In this document: positions 9,202 to 16,259 of the stretch, piece by piece
How the letters are laid out: each line of letters opens with the position of its first letter
Numbering within the stretch: position 1 is the first letter of the stretch
Assembly: GCF_022179245.1 (NCBI RefSeq)
Contig: NZ_BPQM01000012.1
Span: 1-64,000, forward strand
Reading direction: 5' to 3'
DNA: 64,000 bases
From: Methylobacterium gregans
GTDB lineage: Bacteria; Pseudomonadota; Alphaproteobacteria; Rhizobiales; Beijerinckiaceae
Position numbers and translations under genes: made by a program
The notes under the pieces: model-generated
Databases searched by the model: none
Told to the model about the DNA's origin: nothing
The model's input: only the letters and a program-made list of their open reading frames with translations

Positions 9202-10083
9202 TCAGGACGTCGGGTGTTCGCCCTTCAGGTAAGCGGGATCGAACTCGGCGACCTCGGCCAGCCCGTCCCAATCCTCGATGGTCATCCACCGGCATCGCCA
9301 CGAGATTAGCCCGGCCTGGCGAAGCCTCTTCAGGGTGCGGTTCGCGTGGACCGACGTCAGGCCCATGGCGCTGCCGAATTCCGCCTGCGTCAACGGCATG
9401 GGAAACCGGGACGCCTCGGCGATGCCGGCGGCCGCCGCCCGCGTGAAGAGTTCGCAAATCAGGTGCGCGAACCCTTCGTACGCCGGGCGGTGGGCTGCGT
9501 TCAGGAGCCAGCGGCGGGCGGTGGCCAGCTCGACCGCCGTTTCGAAATGCACCATGCGGCCGATGCCGGAATGCCGCTCCATGAGGTCCCGCAAGGCATC
9601 GTGCGGGATGACCACGACGCGACAGGGCGTGAGCGAGGCGACCACGTGATCCACCCGCCGACGGACGAGGCCCTGCAGGTCCAGGAAATCCCCGGGAAGC
9701 TGCAGGGCGAGGATCTGGGGCCGGGCGGTCTCCAGGGGGATGTACCGGCAGGTCCAGCCATCCAGGAGGAGCCGGCATTCGGCCGGTTCGTCGTCCTCGC
9801 GCACGATCTCCCGGTCGGCCTCGACCGTGACGACCCGTGACACGGACGCGGCGAGGGCATCGGCCTCGTGGGCCGGAACACCGGACCGATCCAGCTTGCG
9901 CCTGAGGGTTAAGGTCCAGTCCACGCCTGACGCATGGATCGGACCGCGAACGGTCTTCCCATTGCCCGGTTGCGGCCCTCGCGGCGGCGTCGACGGATAC
10001 GTCGGGCCGGGAGGTGGCTCGCGCCGGTCGTAGGCATTCGGTTGGTTCGTCCTCGAACGTATCTCCCCGTCGGCCATGGACAT
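9202..10083 (-). CDS. Crp/Fnr-family regulator with long N-terminus
   Basis: This 293-residue protein has an unusual leader of about 55 residues, rich in Pro, Arg and Gly. A cyclic-nucleotide-type sensory beta-roll follows (about 65-190; VVTVEADREIVREDDEPAECRLL, LQLPGDFLDLQG). A C-terminal winged helix has the recognition helix GLTSVHANRTLKRLRQAG. That helix lacks the E-x-x-S-R signature that reads TTGAT half-sites, so it probably binds different DNA from the FixK protein at 12097. No Fnr-type cysteine cluster is seen. A FixK-type box lies about 67 bp upstream of its start. A later start, near VDWTLTLRR, is possible. Confidence 0.85.
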   Translation of the reverse strand: MSMADGEIRSRTNQPNAYDRREPPPGPTYPSTPPRGPQPGNGKTVRGPIHASGVDWTLTLRRKLDRSGVPAHEADALAASVSRVVTVEADREIVREDDEPAECRLLLDGWTCRYIPLETARPQILALQLPGDFLDLQGLVRRRVDHVVASLTPCRVVVIPHDALRDLMERHSGIGRMVHFETAVELATARRWLLNAAHRPAYEGFAHLICELFTRAAAAGIAEASRFPMPLTQAEFGSAMGLTSVHANRTLKRLRQAGLISWRCRWMTIEDWDGLAEVAEFDPAYLKGEHPTS

Positions 10084-10142
10084 GATGCGCCCCCTAGTTC
10101 CACGGAACGGAAGACAGGTTGCCGGCTCGATGCGACCCCGCT

Positions 10143-10156
10143 TTGCGGTGAATCAA
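10143..10156. promoter_or_regulatory. FixK/FNR-type box
   Basis: TTGCGGTGAATCAA fits TTG(A/C)-N6-(T/G)CAA. It is centred about 67 bp upstream of the Crp/Fnr gene start at 10083, so this second regulator may itself be a FixK target. Confidence 0.6.
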
Positions 10157-10252
10157 AAAATCGGTCCGGACCACCGTCCGCCCTGCCTGGCCCGAACCCG
10201 GTCCGGCGGCATTCCCCGCAGGCCGGCCTGACGGTCGGCGGCGGAAGGGCGC

Positions 10253-10504
10253 CTAAACCGTGTCCGGGCTCCGACCCGGCGCCCGCTCGCGCTCGCCGTC
10301 CCCGTGACCGACGTCGAGGCCGAAGAGGCAGTCGCCCATATCGACCGGCTGCGCCCATCGATACAGGAGCCGGTCGACCTCGCCCGCCCAGGCGAGCGGG
10401 AGGTCGAGCCAGAAGGTGCGCCACAGCGTCAGCAAGGCATTCTCCGCGAGCTCGAAATCCGAGCGCGGAGGGTGGGACGGAAGGGTCGTCGATGCCTGCC
10501 TCAT
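10253..10504 (-). CDS. Hypothetical protein, 83 aa
   Basis: I do not recognise this small protein. It has an amphipathic/aromatic helical core (ELAENALLTLWRTFWLDLPLAW, broken by LLYRWAQPVDMGD) and an Arg/Gly/Pro-rich tail. It starts only 3 bp after the stop of the gene at 10508, so it belongs to the BON-led operon. The tight spacing and the composition of its first 55 residues support a real gene, while the tail is low complexity. Confidence 0.6.
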   Translation of the reverse strand: MRQASTTLPSHPPRSDFELAENALLTLWRTFWLDLPLAWAGEVDRLLYRWAQPVDMGDCLFGLDVGHGDGERERAPGRSPDTV

Positions 10505-10507
10505 GGC

Positions 10508-10978
10508 CTAAGCCCCCGCCTCGACGCGGCTGACGTGGGAGACCCTGAAGGTGCGGTAGGTCTCGTCGCCGGCATCGCGGATCGAGACGTACTCGCCCTC
10601 GACGAAGGCGTGTGTGCCGAGGTGGTAACCGGGCTCGTCGTCCTCGTTCGTCCAGTCGGCATAGTCGATCAGCCAGGTCGCCCCGCCCTCTCCGCCGGCG
10701 CGGTGGACGAGGCGGCCATGGCGGTCGCGCTCGCCGACCCAGAACCGTCGCACCCGGCAGTGGTCCCGGGTCTCGCGCCAGAGCGCCGCGTCGAGGCGCC
10801 CGTCCGGTCCGAGCGGAGCAACGATCTGGTAGCCCCGCCCTACGCTGCCATCCGGATGCTCCGGGCAGCGCGCCAGCGTCAGGGTCACGCGGAACATCGC
10901 GGCCGGGGCAGCCCCGGTCTCGGGCCGCGGCCCGAGCGGCGGTGCGACTGCATCGGACCCGTGCATCTCTACGGACAT
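10508..10978 (-). CDS. Hypothetical protein, 156 aa
   Basis: This protein is not recognised. After a Pro/Gly-rich leader of about 28 residues it forms a beta-rich domain with charged turns (MFRVTLTLARCPEHPDGSVG, WRETRDHCRVRRFWVGERD, WLIDYADWTNEDDEPG, EGEYVSIRD). No signal peptide or membrane segment is seen. I chose the ATG at 10978 because AGGAGG sits 7 nt upstream. It lies 11 bp after the BON protein stop, so it is the second gene of that operon and probably part of the same stress response. Confidence 0.7.
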   Translation of the reverse strand: MSVEMHGSDAVAPPLGPRPETGAAPAAMFRVTLTLARCPEHPDGSVGRGYQIVAPLGPDGRLDAALWRETRDHCRVRRFWVGERDRHGRLVHRAGGEGGATWLIDYADWTNEDDEPGYHLGTHAFVEGEYVSIRDAGDETYRTFRVSHVSRVEAGA

Positions 10979-10989
10979 GGTGGTCCTCC

Positions 10990-11640
10990 TCAACTCAGGG
11001 CGACGATGCGGTCCTCGACGGCGCGGACGCCCGGCACCGACCAGGCCGCGCGCTCGGCGGCGTCGCGCTCCGTCCAGGCCGACACCGCCCCCTCCAGCGT
11101 GACCTTGTCGCCCGTGACGGTGACCTTGATCCCGTCCGCCTCGAACATGACGCTGCGCCGGAACGCCTCCAGGATCTTGTCCTTGACCGCATCCGGGCGG
11201 GCCTCGGGCCTGACCTCGATGTGGTTCGTCACCCCGTGCACACCGGTGAGCTTGCGGACCGCCGCCTCGGCGCCCGCCGACTGGTACTGCCAGTGAACCG
11301 CGCCGGTGAGGGTGACCCAGCCACCGGCGACCGTCACCTGGATGGCCCGCTTCGGCAGGTGGACGGACCAGTCGATGATGGCCAGCGCCCGCGCGGCGAT
11401 CTGGTCGTCGGCGACCTTCTTCGCGTCCGCGTATCGGACCTGGATCTCTTGGGCGATGGCGCGCACGCCCCGGACGCGCCGGACGGCGCGCTCGGCCTCG
11501 ACCTTCTCGGCGTAGCTGCCGACGTGGCCGGTGAGCGTCACGATGCCGTCCGAGACGGCGACGCCGATGTCGCCCGCGTCGAGGCTGGGGTCGAAGTCGA
11601 GCTCGTCGAGAACGTCGCGGCGCAGGTCCTTGTCGGTCAT
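10990..11640 (-). CDS. Triple BON-domain protein
   Basis: This 216-residue protein has three BON repeats ([19 protein letters not shown], a second with VTVAGGWVTLTGAVHW, and a third with VTVTGDKVTLEGAVSAW) and ends EDRIVALS. It is the paralogue of the BON protein at 4486-5133 with the same repeat architecture and length. The ATG at 11640 is preceded by GAGGAG. It heads a minus-strand operon with the genes at 10508 and 10253, behind the FixK-type box at 11732-11745. Confidence 0.9.
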   Translation of the reverse strand: MTDKDLRRDVLDELDFDPSLDAGDIGVAVSDGIVTLTGHVGSYAEKVEAERAVRRVRGVRAIAQEIQVRYADAKKVADDQIAARALAIIDWSVHLPKRAIQVTVAGGWVTLTGAVHWQYQSAGAEAAVRKLTGVHGVTNHIEVRPEARPDAVKDKILEAFRRSVMFEADGIKVTVTGDKVTLEGAVSAWTERDAAERAAWSVPGVRAVEDRIVALS

Positions 11641-11716
11641 GGCGCTTCTCCTCATGGCCTCTCTCCCGTTCATGCCGGATGGCGTGGTGGGCAGCGGCCG
11701 GGTGATCCTGCCCGGC

Positions 11717-12064
11717 CTAGACGGAGGAGCCTTGATCCAGCGCAACACCCACGCGGCGCTCGGCCCTCGCCAGTGCGGCGCAGCGCTCCGTCTCCTTCCG
11801 CAGGTGCGGAAGTGTCGCCCCGATGCCCGCGGCCGCCAGGTCCGATTGGAGCCGCGTGATCATCGTCTCGTCGTCGGCCACGACGGCACAATCCGTGAAG
11901 GCGGTGACGTACGCTTCGGCCGCCGGCCCGCTCAGGGCCATCCGTTCGCAGGCCCAGCTAGCCAGGAGCCGGTTGCGCCTGTTGCGGGTGTGGAAGCGCG
12001 CCTCCTCCTCCAGGACGAAACGTTGCTCGTAGGCCCGCTCGCGCTCGTCGAATGTCGTGGCCAT
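11717..12064 (-). CDS. ATP synthase zeta (inhibitor) subunit paralogue, DUF1476
   Basis: This 115-residue protein matches the alphaproteobacterial DUF1476/zeta family. It begins MATTFDERERAYEQRF, continues RNRRNRLLASWACERMALSG and AAEAYV, and has a helical C-terminal domain with IGATLPHLRKETER. In Paracoccus the zeta subunit binds F1 through its N-terminus and blocks ATP hydrolysis. The housekeeping copy is expected elsewhere in the genome, so this is probably an extra, stress-specific one. GGGGAGGAG precedes the ATG. The gene starts 33 bp after the FixK stop and likely forms an operon with it. The C-terminal ~15 residues diverge and contain the FixK box for the next operon. Confidence 0.82.
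   Translation of the reverse strand: MATTFDERERAYEQRFVLEEEARFHTRNRRNRLLASWACERMALSGPAAEAYVTAFTDCAVVADDETMITRLQSDLAAAGIGATLPHLRKETERCAALARAERRVGVALDQGSSV
11732..11745. promoter_or_regulatory. FixK/FNR-type box inside the end of the zeta gene
   Basis: TTGATCCAGCGCAA lies within the last codons of the zeta paralogue, centred about 98 bp upstream of the BON protein start at 11640. The identical 14-mer occurs at 20414-20427. Confidence 0.72.
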
Positions 12065-12096
12065 GGTCTCCTCCCCGATACCGGCTTGGGTTGTCT

Positions 12097-12783
12097 TCAA
12101 TCCTCGACAACGCGTCGGAGCCGGGCGCGTCGGAGGCTGACCTGACGCCCGCCCGCGCGAAGCAGCGCCCCGTCCTCCTCCAGTTGCGAGAAGGTCCGCG
12201 ACACGGTCTCGATGGTTAGGCCAAGGTGATCCGCGATGTCGCGTCGGGTCATCGGCAGCGCGAAGGTGCTCGTGCCGCCGAGACGCTCGTCGACCTCCAT
12301 CAGGAAGGTCGCGACGCGCTCCACCGCCGAACGCCGACCGAGCAGCAGCATGTGGTCCTGGGCGTAGCGAAGGCCGCTCGCCGCCATGGTCCAGAGCTGG
12401 CAGGCCACCTCGGCGCTGCGGGCCGCGGCGCGTTCGATCCCGCGACGCTTGAAGATCACCACCTGGGTGTCCGACAGGGCCTCGGCCGTGTGCCGATGCG
12501 TCTCGCCCTGCTCCAGGCCGAACAGGTCGCCGGGCAAGTGGAAGCCGGTGATCTGGCGCCGCCCGTCGTTCAGGACCTTGTGGGTGCGCACCGCGCCGCG
12601 GACGACCTTGTAGACGAACTCGGCTTCCTCGCCCTCGCCGTAGATCTCTTCCTCGCGGTCATAGGCGAACGGGGTGCCGATGAGCTCGGGGCAGCCCGCG
12701 AAAAGGGCGGTACCGGGTTTGCCGCCGACAGTGACTTTCGCGGTCGCGGGCGAAGTCGGGGACAGGGTGATCTCGGCGGCCAT
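12097..12783 (-). CDS. fixK: FixK-type Crp/Fnr transcription activator
   Basis: This 228-residue regulator has a cNMP-type sensory domain (about 40-145; EEIYGEGEEAEFVYKVVRG, GRRQITGFHLPGDLFGLE), a dimerisation helix, and a winged helix with RRDIADHLGLTIETVSRTFSQLEEDG. The E-T-V-S-R recognition helix is the signature for TTGAT-type half-sites, the same sites found across this island. The Fnr N-terminal cysteine cluster for a 4Fe-4S centre is absent, so it is FixK-like and its level, not direct O2 binding, would be the control point. GAGGAG lies before the ATG. A FixJ-like element sits about 105 bp upstream. It is followed by the zeta gene. Confidence 0.88.
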   Translation of the reverse strand: MAAEITLSPTSPATAKVTVGGKPGTALFAGCPELIGTPFAYDREEEIYGEGEEAEFVYKVVRGAVRTHKVLNDGRRQITGFHLPGDLFGLEQGETHRHTAEALSDTQVVIFKRRGIERAAARSAEVACQLWTMAASGLRYAQDHMLLLGRRSAVERVATFLMEVDERLGGTSTFALPMTRRDIADHLGLTIETVSRTFSQLEEDGALLRAGGRQVSLRRARLRRVVED

Positions 12784-12871
12784 CGCATCTCTCCTCGTCC
12801 GAAATCGGATGGCGGGAGATTGCCGGGACCGGGCGTCCTGAAAAATTCCGGTCGGTCGCTTAAGCAGGTCC

Positions 12872-12890
12872 GCGTAAGGGCAATTACGTA
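12872..12890 (-). promoter_or_regulatory. Possible FixJ-binding region upstream of fixK
   Basis: The segment contains CGTAAGGG and TTACGTA (12884-12890), which resemble the TTA(C/A)GTA-type elements bound by phosphorylated FixJ at rhizobial fixK promoters. It lies about 90-108 bp upstream of the fixK ATG. No TTG-N8-CAA box is found here, unlike at the other operons. The match is short, so this is a hypothesis. Confidence 0.4.
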
Positions 12891-12904
12891 TGCGTGCTCG
12901 GCGA

Positions 12905-13129
12905 TCAGGGGTGCGCGACAGTCACGAGGCCCCATGCGTGTATGGGATCGTGCAGCACGAAGACGCCGTTGCGGCCCGCGGCCAGCGAGCACAGGGCCGT
13001 GGCAAGCCCATAGGCGACGACGCCCAGAACCAGCGTCACGGAGTCGGCGAGACGCCTGAGGGCGTGAATGGCGACGCAGCCGGCGGTGAACGACGACGCT
13101 ACGAGGATCGCCAAGGGGTCGAGAGGCAT
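12905..13129 (-). CDS. Small two-helix membrane protein
   Basis: This 74-residue protein has two hydrophobic segments (LAILVASSFTAGCVAIHAL and VTLVLGVVAYGLATALCSLA) separated by a short basic loop, so it is likely an inner-membrane hairpin. I do not recognise the family. The frame extends upstream, but the ATG at 13129 matches the start of the membrane segment. It lies downstream of the SPW-repeat gene with a strong hairpin between them, so expression may be reduced relative to that gene. Confidence 0.6.
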   Translation of the reverse strand: MPLDPLAILVASSFTAGCVAIHALRRLADSVTLVLGVVAYGLATALCSLAAGRNGVFVLHDPIHAWGLVTVAHP

Positions 13130-13166
13130 CGCGCCGCTCCGGAACGCGGTTGGTCCGATGGTCCTG

Positions 13167-13207
13167 GGAGGGGCCGCGGCCAAGCGATGGGCTTCCGCGG
13201 CCCCTCC
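13167..13207 (-). terminator. Hairpin between SPW-repeat gene and small membrane gene
   Basis: A perfect 13-bp stem (GGAGGGGCCGCGG at 13167-13179, CCGCGGCCCCTCC at 13195-13207) with a 15-nt loop follows the SPW gene stop by 17 bp. No T-run follows on the minus strand, so it may be an mRNA-stabilising or partial termination structure. Confidence 0.45.
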
Positions 13208-13223
13208 GGCGATGAAAGATGCC

Positions 13224-13592
13224 TCAGACCGAACGCGCCAGGGGCGAAACGAAAAGCCGCCAGAGTTCGAACGCGGCGAGGACGGCCACTGCGAGCCCGA
13301 TGCCCACGTGCAGCCACACCGGGTACCGCAGGTCCGCGAAGCCGAGCGCCCACGGGGCGATGGACACCCAGAGGCCGGCGGCGAGGTTGATGTATTCCTC
13401 CCAGTCGTAGGACTTGGCGAGGGCGAGCGCCGCGACGACGGTGATGGCGCCGCCACAGACGAAGGCATTGCGCGCCGCTGCGGTCTCGCTCCCGAGTCCC
13501 AGGTACCAGGGCGCCATGAGGAGCGCGACGCCCAGCAGCGCGTTCAGCGCGTTCGGGATCATGTCCTCCATCCGGTTCTCTATGGTCCGCAT
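13224..13592 (-). CDS. SPW-repeat membrane protein
   Basis: This 122-residue integral membrane protein has four hydrophobic helices and two SPW-type motifs (LLMAPWYLGLGS and WVSIAPWALGF), the hallmark of the SPW repeat family. Function is unknown; family members are often found in stress gene clusters. The ATG at 13592 is the start before MRTIENRMEDMIPN; the frame continues open upstream without better support. It sits behind the FixK-type box at 13710-13723. Confidence 0.85.
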   Translation of the reverse strand: MRTIENRMEDMIPNALNALLGVALLMAPWYLGLGSETAAARNAFVCGGAITVVAALALAKSYDWEEYINLAAGLWVSIAPWALGFADLRYPVWLHVGIGLAVAVLAAFELWRLFVSPLARSV

Positions 13593-13709
13593 TGTCGCCT
13601 CCTTACGGAACGGGGGCACCGGAGCCGGGGACGCCGAATGCCGGGCCCTTGGCGGCAGACGGCCTGCCACCTTCTGAGGCCGAGCATCCGGCAATGTCGC
13701 ATCGAAGCT

Positions 13710-13723
13710 TTGATGTGGCTCAA
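13710..13723. promoter_or_regulatory. FixK/FNR-type box
   Basis: TTGATGTGGCTCAA is centred about 125 bp upstream of the SPW-repeat protein start at 13592 and is the likely regulatory site for it. Confidence 0.68.
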
Positions 13724-13959
13724 GGAGCGCGAGGGGCGTCCGTCGTCACACCCCGTAGCCACTCGACCTGCGTGAAGCCGGGGCCTGGACCTCGCCTGCT
13801 CATACCGACGGAGAATGGTGCCCATGCGTGCAGCCCGCCGCGGGACTTCGCGGGCGCGGCGGCTTACGCGGAACGGCCCAGGGCCCACGTAGAGGGGACC
13901 GCGTGCGCCTTCCCCGTTCCGGCTGGTTCACAGTTTGGCGCAAGAGCCGCGGAGCGACC

Positions 13960-13973
13960 TTGATCTGACGCAA
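13960..13973. promoter_or_regulatory. Orphan FixK/FNR-type box
   Basis: TTGATCTGACGCAA fits the same pattern as the other nine sites, but no credible gene begins within 150 bp on either side. The low-GC gene at 14269-14931 starts just to the right, which suggests that the original target gene was lost or displaced. Confidence 0.6.
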
Positions 13974-14268
13974 GCCGACGAGGACCAAAGGCATGAGGAT
14001 CAGGCCCGAGGCGTGTCAGCAGCCGAATATTGAGGACTGGGTCCCATGCCCGGGTTCTCTCCAGACCCATGCTTGCCGTCCGGACTGCCGTCGGTGTTTC
14101 TCTGAAGCTGCCGTTCGTGAGCTCTCCGGCAACTTCGCTCTGGGGTGAAGAGCTGGCGCCAGGCAACTTCCGTAACGTGAGCGGCTCACCTGCTCCACCG
14201 CGATCTGATCAGCTCTGTCACAGGACATCGTTCAAGTTCTTGATGTCAAAAATAATGCAGATTATCAA

Positions 14269-14931
14269 TTACCAAGACGATAGTGCCTCGTTCACTTTGG
14301 ACTCAAAAATCTGCATCCAAGCTGCAATAACTGAACTCGTTGCTCCGGGCGGGTTCAGCCTGAGTTTAATTCGTCGCAAGGCTTCGCCTCCGCTCACCGC
14401 CGCAAGGCTTACATTTTTTCTTGCTGAAATGCCCGAAATCGTATCATGCAGCCAGATTTCATAGGCAACCTGCTCGGCAAGCGCCTCAAATTCGTAGACT
14501 GTGCCATAATATCCCGTCAGCCATTCCTCAGGCGAAGTCCGCGTGGATACGTGCTTATGCCATTCTTTCTGCACGATTGCTGCCATGATGAAAGATGCTG
14601 AATCACGTTCACTTTGATTTTTATGTACCAACTCATGACATAGTGCGCCACCGACCGATCCAATAACATCTGCTGGTGCGGTTCTGGGTCGTTGAAGACT
14701 TCCGATTCGAAGCGAAATGCTTTTACTTCCTGCGGATGCCTCGATAGCTTCGAGGTCGTTCAATGGCTTTAATGCGACCGAAACGGCGAGGGGGCACCCC
14801 GCGAATATATCGGTGGCTATGCTTGTGTACCGACCGTCGAGGGCAGGTGCGCCATTGGCGATGATGTCGTCAACGATGGCCTGAGCCACTCCTTGTATGA
14901 GCGGCAGGTGCGAGGAAGGGGTCCAAATCAT
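14269..14931 (-). CDS. Putative zinc metalloprotease (HELVH), foreign composition
   Basis: I do not recognise the family. From the ATG at 14931 the product is 220 residues with an HExxH zinc-protease motif, CHELVH, at about residues 98-103, and a candidate third ligand in YEFEALAEQ about 45-50 residues later. The arrangement is gluzincin-like. No signal peptide is evident, so it would act in the cytoplasm. The DNA is clearly more AT-rich than its surroundings and uses codons such as ATA, CAA and AAT, pointing to horizontal acquisition. Coding character may extend upstream to about 14990 (IQFSKCFDGIDRLPAG), so the true start could be a non-ATG codon. The strand and frame are secure; the function is inferred from the motif alone. 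Confidence 0.7.
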   Translation of the reverse strand: MIWTPSSHLPLIQGVAQAIVDDIIANGAPALDGRYTSIATDIFAGCPLAVSVALKPLNDLEAIEASAGSKSISLRIGSLQRPRTAPADVIGSVGGALCHELVHKNQSERDSASFIMAAIVQKEWHKHVSTRTSPEEWLTGYYGTVYEFEALAEQVAYEIWLHDTISGISARKNVSLAAVSGGEALRRIKLRLNPPGATSSVIAAWMQIFESKVNEALSSW

Positions 14932-15171
14932 TCCTGCTGGTAGCCTATCGATGCCATCGAAGCACTTCGAGAATTGTATAGGATTAGCACGCAGGGGATC
15001 TCTACGCCGGGTCGGAGGTATGGGCGGCAACCTCGTCCGCTGTCTCGCGTAGCCCCACCCAAGAGCGGTCGGCGGCAATCCACCCTTCTCGGACGCTTCC
15101 GAGTGAGTAGGAGAAGTCTGCTTTGCACCGCTTGAGCGTAGGGCATGGCCGGGCCGTGCTGGTGCTACCAC

Positions 15172-15561
15172 TCAGGCTCGGGGGGCCGAAACATGGGCGG
15201 CATCCTCGGCGAGCAAGCCGAGGAGCGCGTCGAAAACCAGCGGCTTATCGACCAGGGGAATGCCCGCCGCCCTTGCCCGAGTCCGGATGCCCGGGTCTGG
15301 ATGGCCGGTGATCAGCACGACCGGAACATGAGCGTCGAGCTTGCGCAGACGGCCGAACACCTCAAGGCCGTCCATCCCCGCCATGACCTGGTCGAGCAGC
15401 ACGAAGGCCGGTTGCGGGCCGGGAAAGGCGGCCAGCAGTTCGCTACCGTCGGAGAAGGTCTCGACGCGATGGCCTTCGCACTCGATCAGGAAGCGCGTGG
15501 AGTGCAAGACGGCGGGGTCGTCGTCCACGACGTATATGAGGCTCTGAGGGGCCGATGGCAT
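15172..15561 (-). CDS. Single-domain response regulator (CheY-like receiver)
   Basis: This 129-residue protein consists of a receiver domain only. The acidic pocket DDDP is near residue 13, the phospho-acceptor Asp is in FVLLDQVM at about residue 57, the Thr is in VVLITGHPD, and the Lys is in LVDKPL. No output domain follows. It has its own FixK-type box centred about 75 bp upstream and lies beside fixJ, separated by about 90 bp. It could compete with FixJ for phosphate from FixL or serve as a phosphate sink, which would make a feedback loop; that role is inference. Confidence 0.85.
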   Translation of the reverse strand: MPSAPQSLIYVVDDDPAVLHSTRFLIECEGHRVETFSDGSELLAAFPGPQPAFVLLDQVMAGMDGLEVFGRLRKLDAHVPVVLITGHPDPGIRTRARAAGIPLVDKPLVFDALLGLLAEDAAHVSAPRA

Positions 15562-15629
15562 GGCGGTCGCCCTTCGGTGTGGCGCTCGGTCGAAGCCGCC
15601 ATCATGCGTGGGTGGATCGGGCGCTCGCC

Positions 15630-15643
15630 TTGACCTGCCTCAA
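15630..15643. promoter_or_regulatory. FixK/FNR-type box
   Basis: TTGACCTGCCTCAA lies between the fixJ stop (15651) and the receiver gene start (15561), centred about 75 bp upstream of the latter. Confidence 0.68.
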
Positions 15644-15650
15644 GCCGGCG

Positions 15651-16259
15651 TCAGGCGAGCCCGCCCAGCACCGACCAGCGCACCAGTTCCTGCAGGCTCT
15701 CCGCCCGCGTCTTGGCCATGAGCTTGGCCCGGTAGATCTCGACGGTGCGCGGGCTGATGTCGAGCGTCCGGCCGATCTCCTTGCTGGTGCGGCCGGCGAC
15801 GAGGTGGTCCAGGACCTGCCGCTCGCGCTCGCTCAAGGTTCCGACGCGTCGCACGAACTCGCGCAGCGTCGGGTCGGCCGCTCCGGCGATCCCGCCACGC
15901 TCCAAGGCCGACCTCAGCGCCTGGATGAGCGCCTCGTCGTCGAACGGCTTCTCGATGAAGTCGCAGGCGCCGAGCTTCATCGCCTCCACCGCGAGAGGCA
16001 CGTCCCCGTGCCCCGTCATCATCACCACCGGCAAGGCGTGCCCCGCAGCCCGCAGGCGGCGCAGCAGTTCCAGCCCGTCGATGCCGGGCATGCGGATGTC
16101 GGTCAGGACGCATCCCGCGGCCGGCTTGGTCAGCCCGTCGAGCAGGTCCGCCCCGGCCTCGTAGAGCCGGACCTCGAACCCCTCGGTCCCGAGCAGGAAG
16201 CCGAGGGAGTCCCGCATGGCCGGGTCGTCGTCCACGACGTGCACCACGTCAGTCGCCAT
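15651..16259 (-). CDS. fixJ: FixJ-type response regulator
   Basis: This 202-residue protein has an N-terminal receiver ([10 protein letters not shown]; phospho-acceptor Asp in VLTDIRMPG at about residue 54; [16 protein letters not shown]) and a C-terminal LuxR/NarL-type helix-turn-helix ([35 protein letters not shown]). This is the layout of FixJ/TtrR-type regulators. I chose ATG 16259, giving [12 protein letters not shown]. The gene overlaps the end of the FixL gene by 11 bp, so the pair is translated together. When phosphorylated by FixL it would activate fixK. Confidence 0.92.
   Translation of the reverse strand: MATDVVHVVDDDPAMRDSLGFLLGTEGFEVRLYEAGADLLDGLTKPAAGCVLTDIRMPGIDGLELLRRLRAAGHALPVVMMTGHGDVPLAVEAMKLGACDFIEKPFDDEALIQALRSALERGGIAGAADPTLREFVRRVGTLSERERQVLDHLVAGRTSKEIGRTLDISPRTVEIYRAKLMAKTRAESLQELVRWSVLGGLA

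Larger units (their letters stand above)
13593..14268. other. Intergenic stretch with two FixK-type boxes, no clear gene
   Basis: I see no convincing coding region in these 676 bases. Reading frames on both strands are Arg/Pro/Ser-rich and lack ribosome sites. The stretch holds the SPW promoter box (13710-13723) and an orphan box (13960-13973). Base composition drops towards AT from about 14220 onwards, where the foreign-looking gene at 14269 begins. Confidence 0.6.

Noticed and set aside
12097..12783. Fnr-type oxygen-sensing iron-sulphur cluster in the regulator at 12097
   Set aside because: The N-terminal cysteine spacing required for a 4Fe-4S cluster is absent; only isolated cysteines are present, so it is FixK-like.
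13974..14170. Possible short plus-strand gene (51 codons from ATG 13992) after the orphan FixK box
   Set aside because: No ribosome site, Cys/Pro/Arg-rich composition and no domain; I could not support it.
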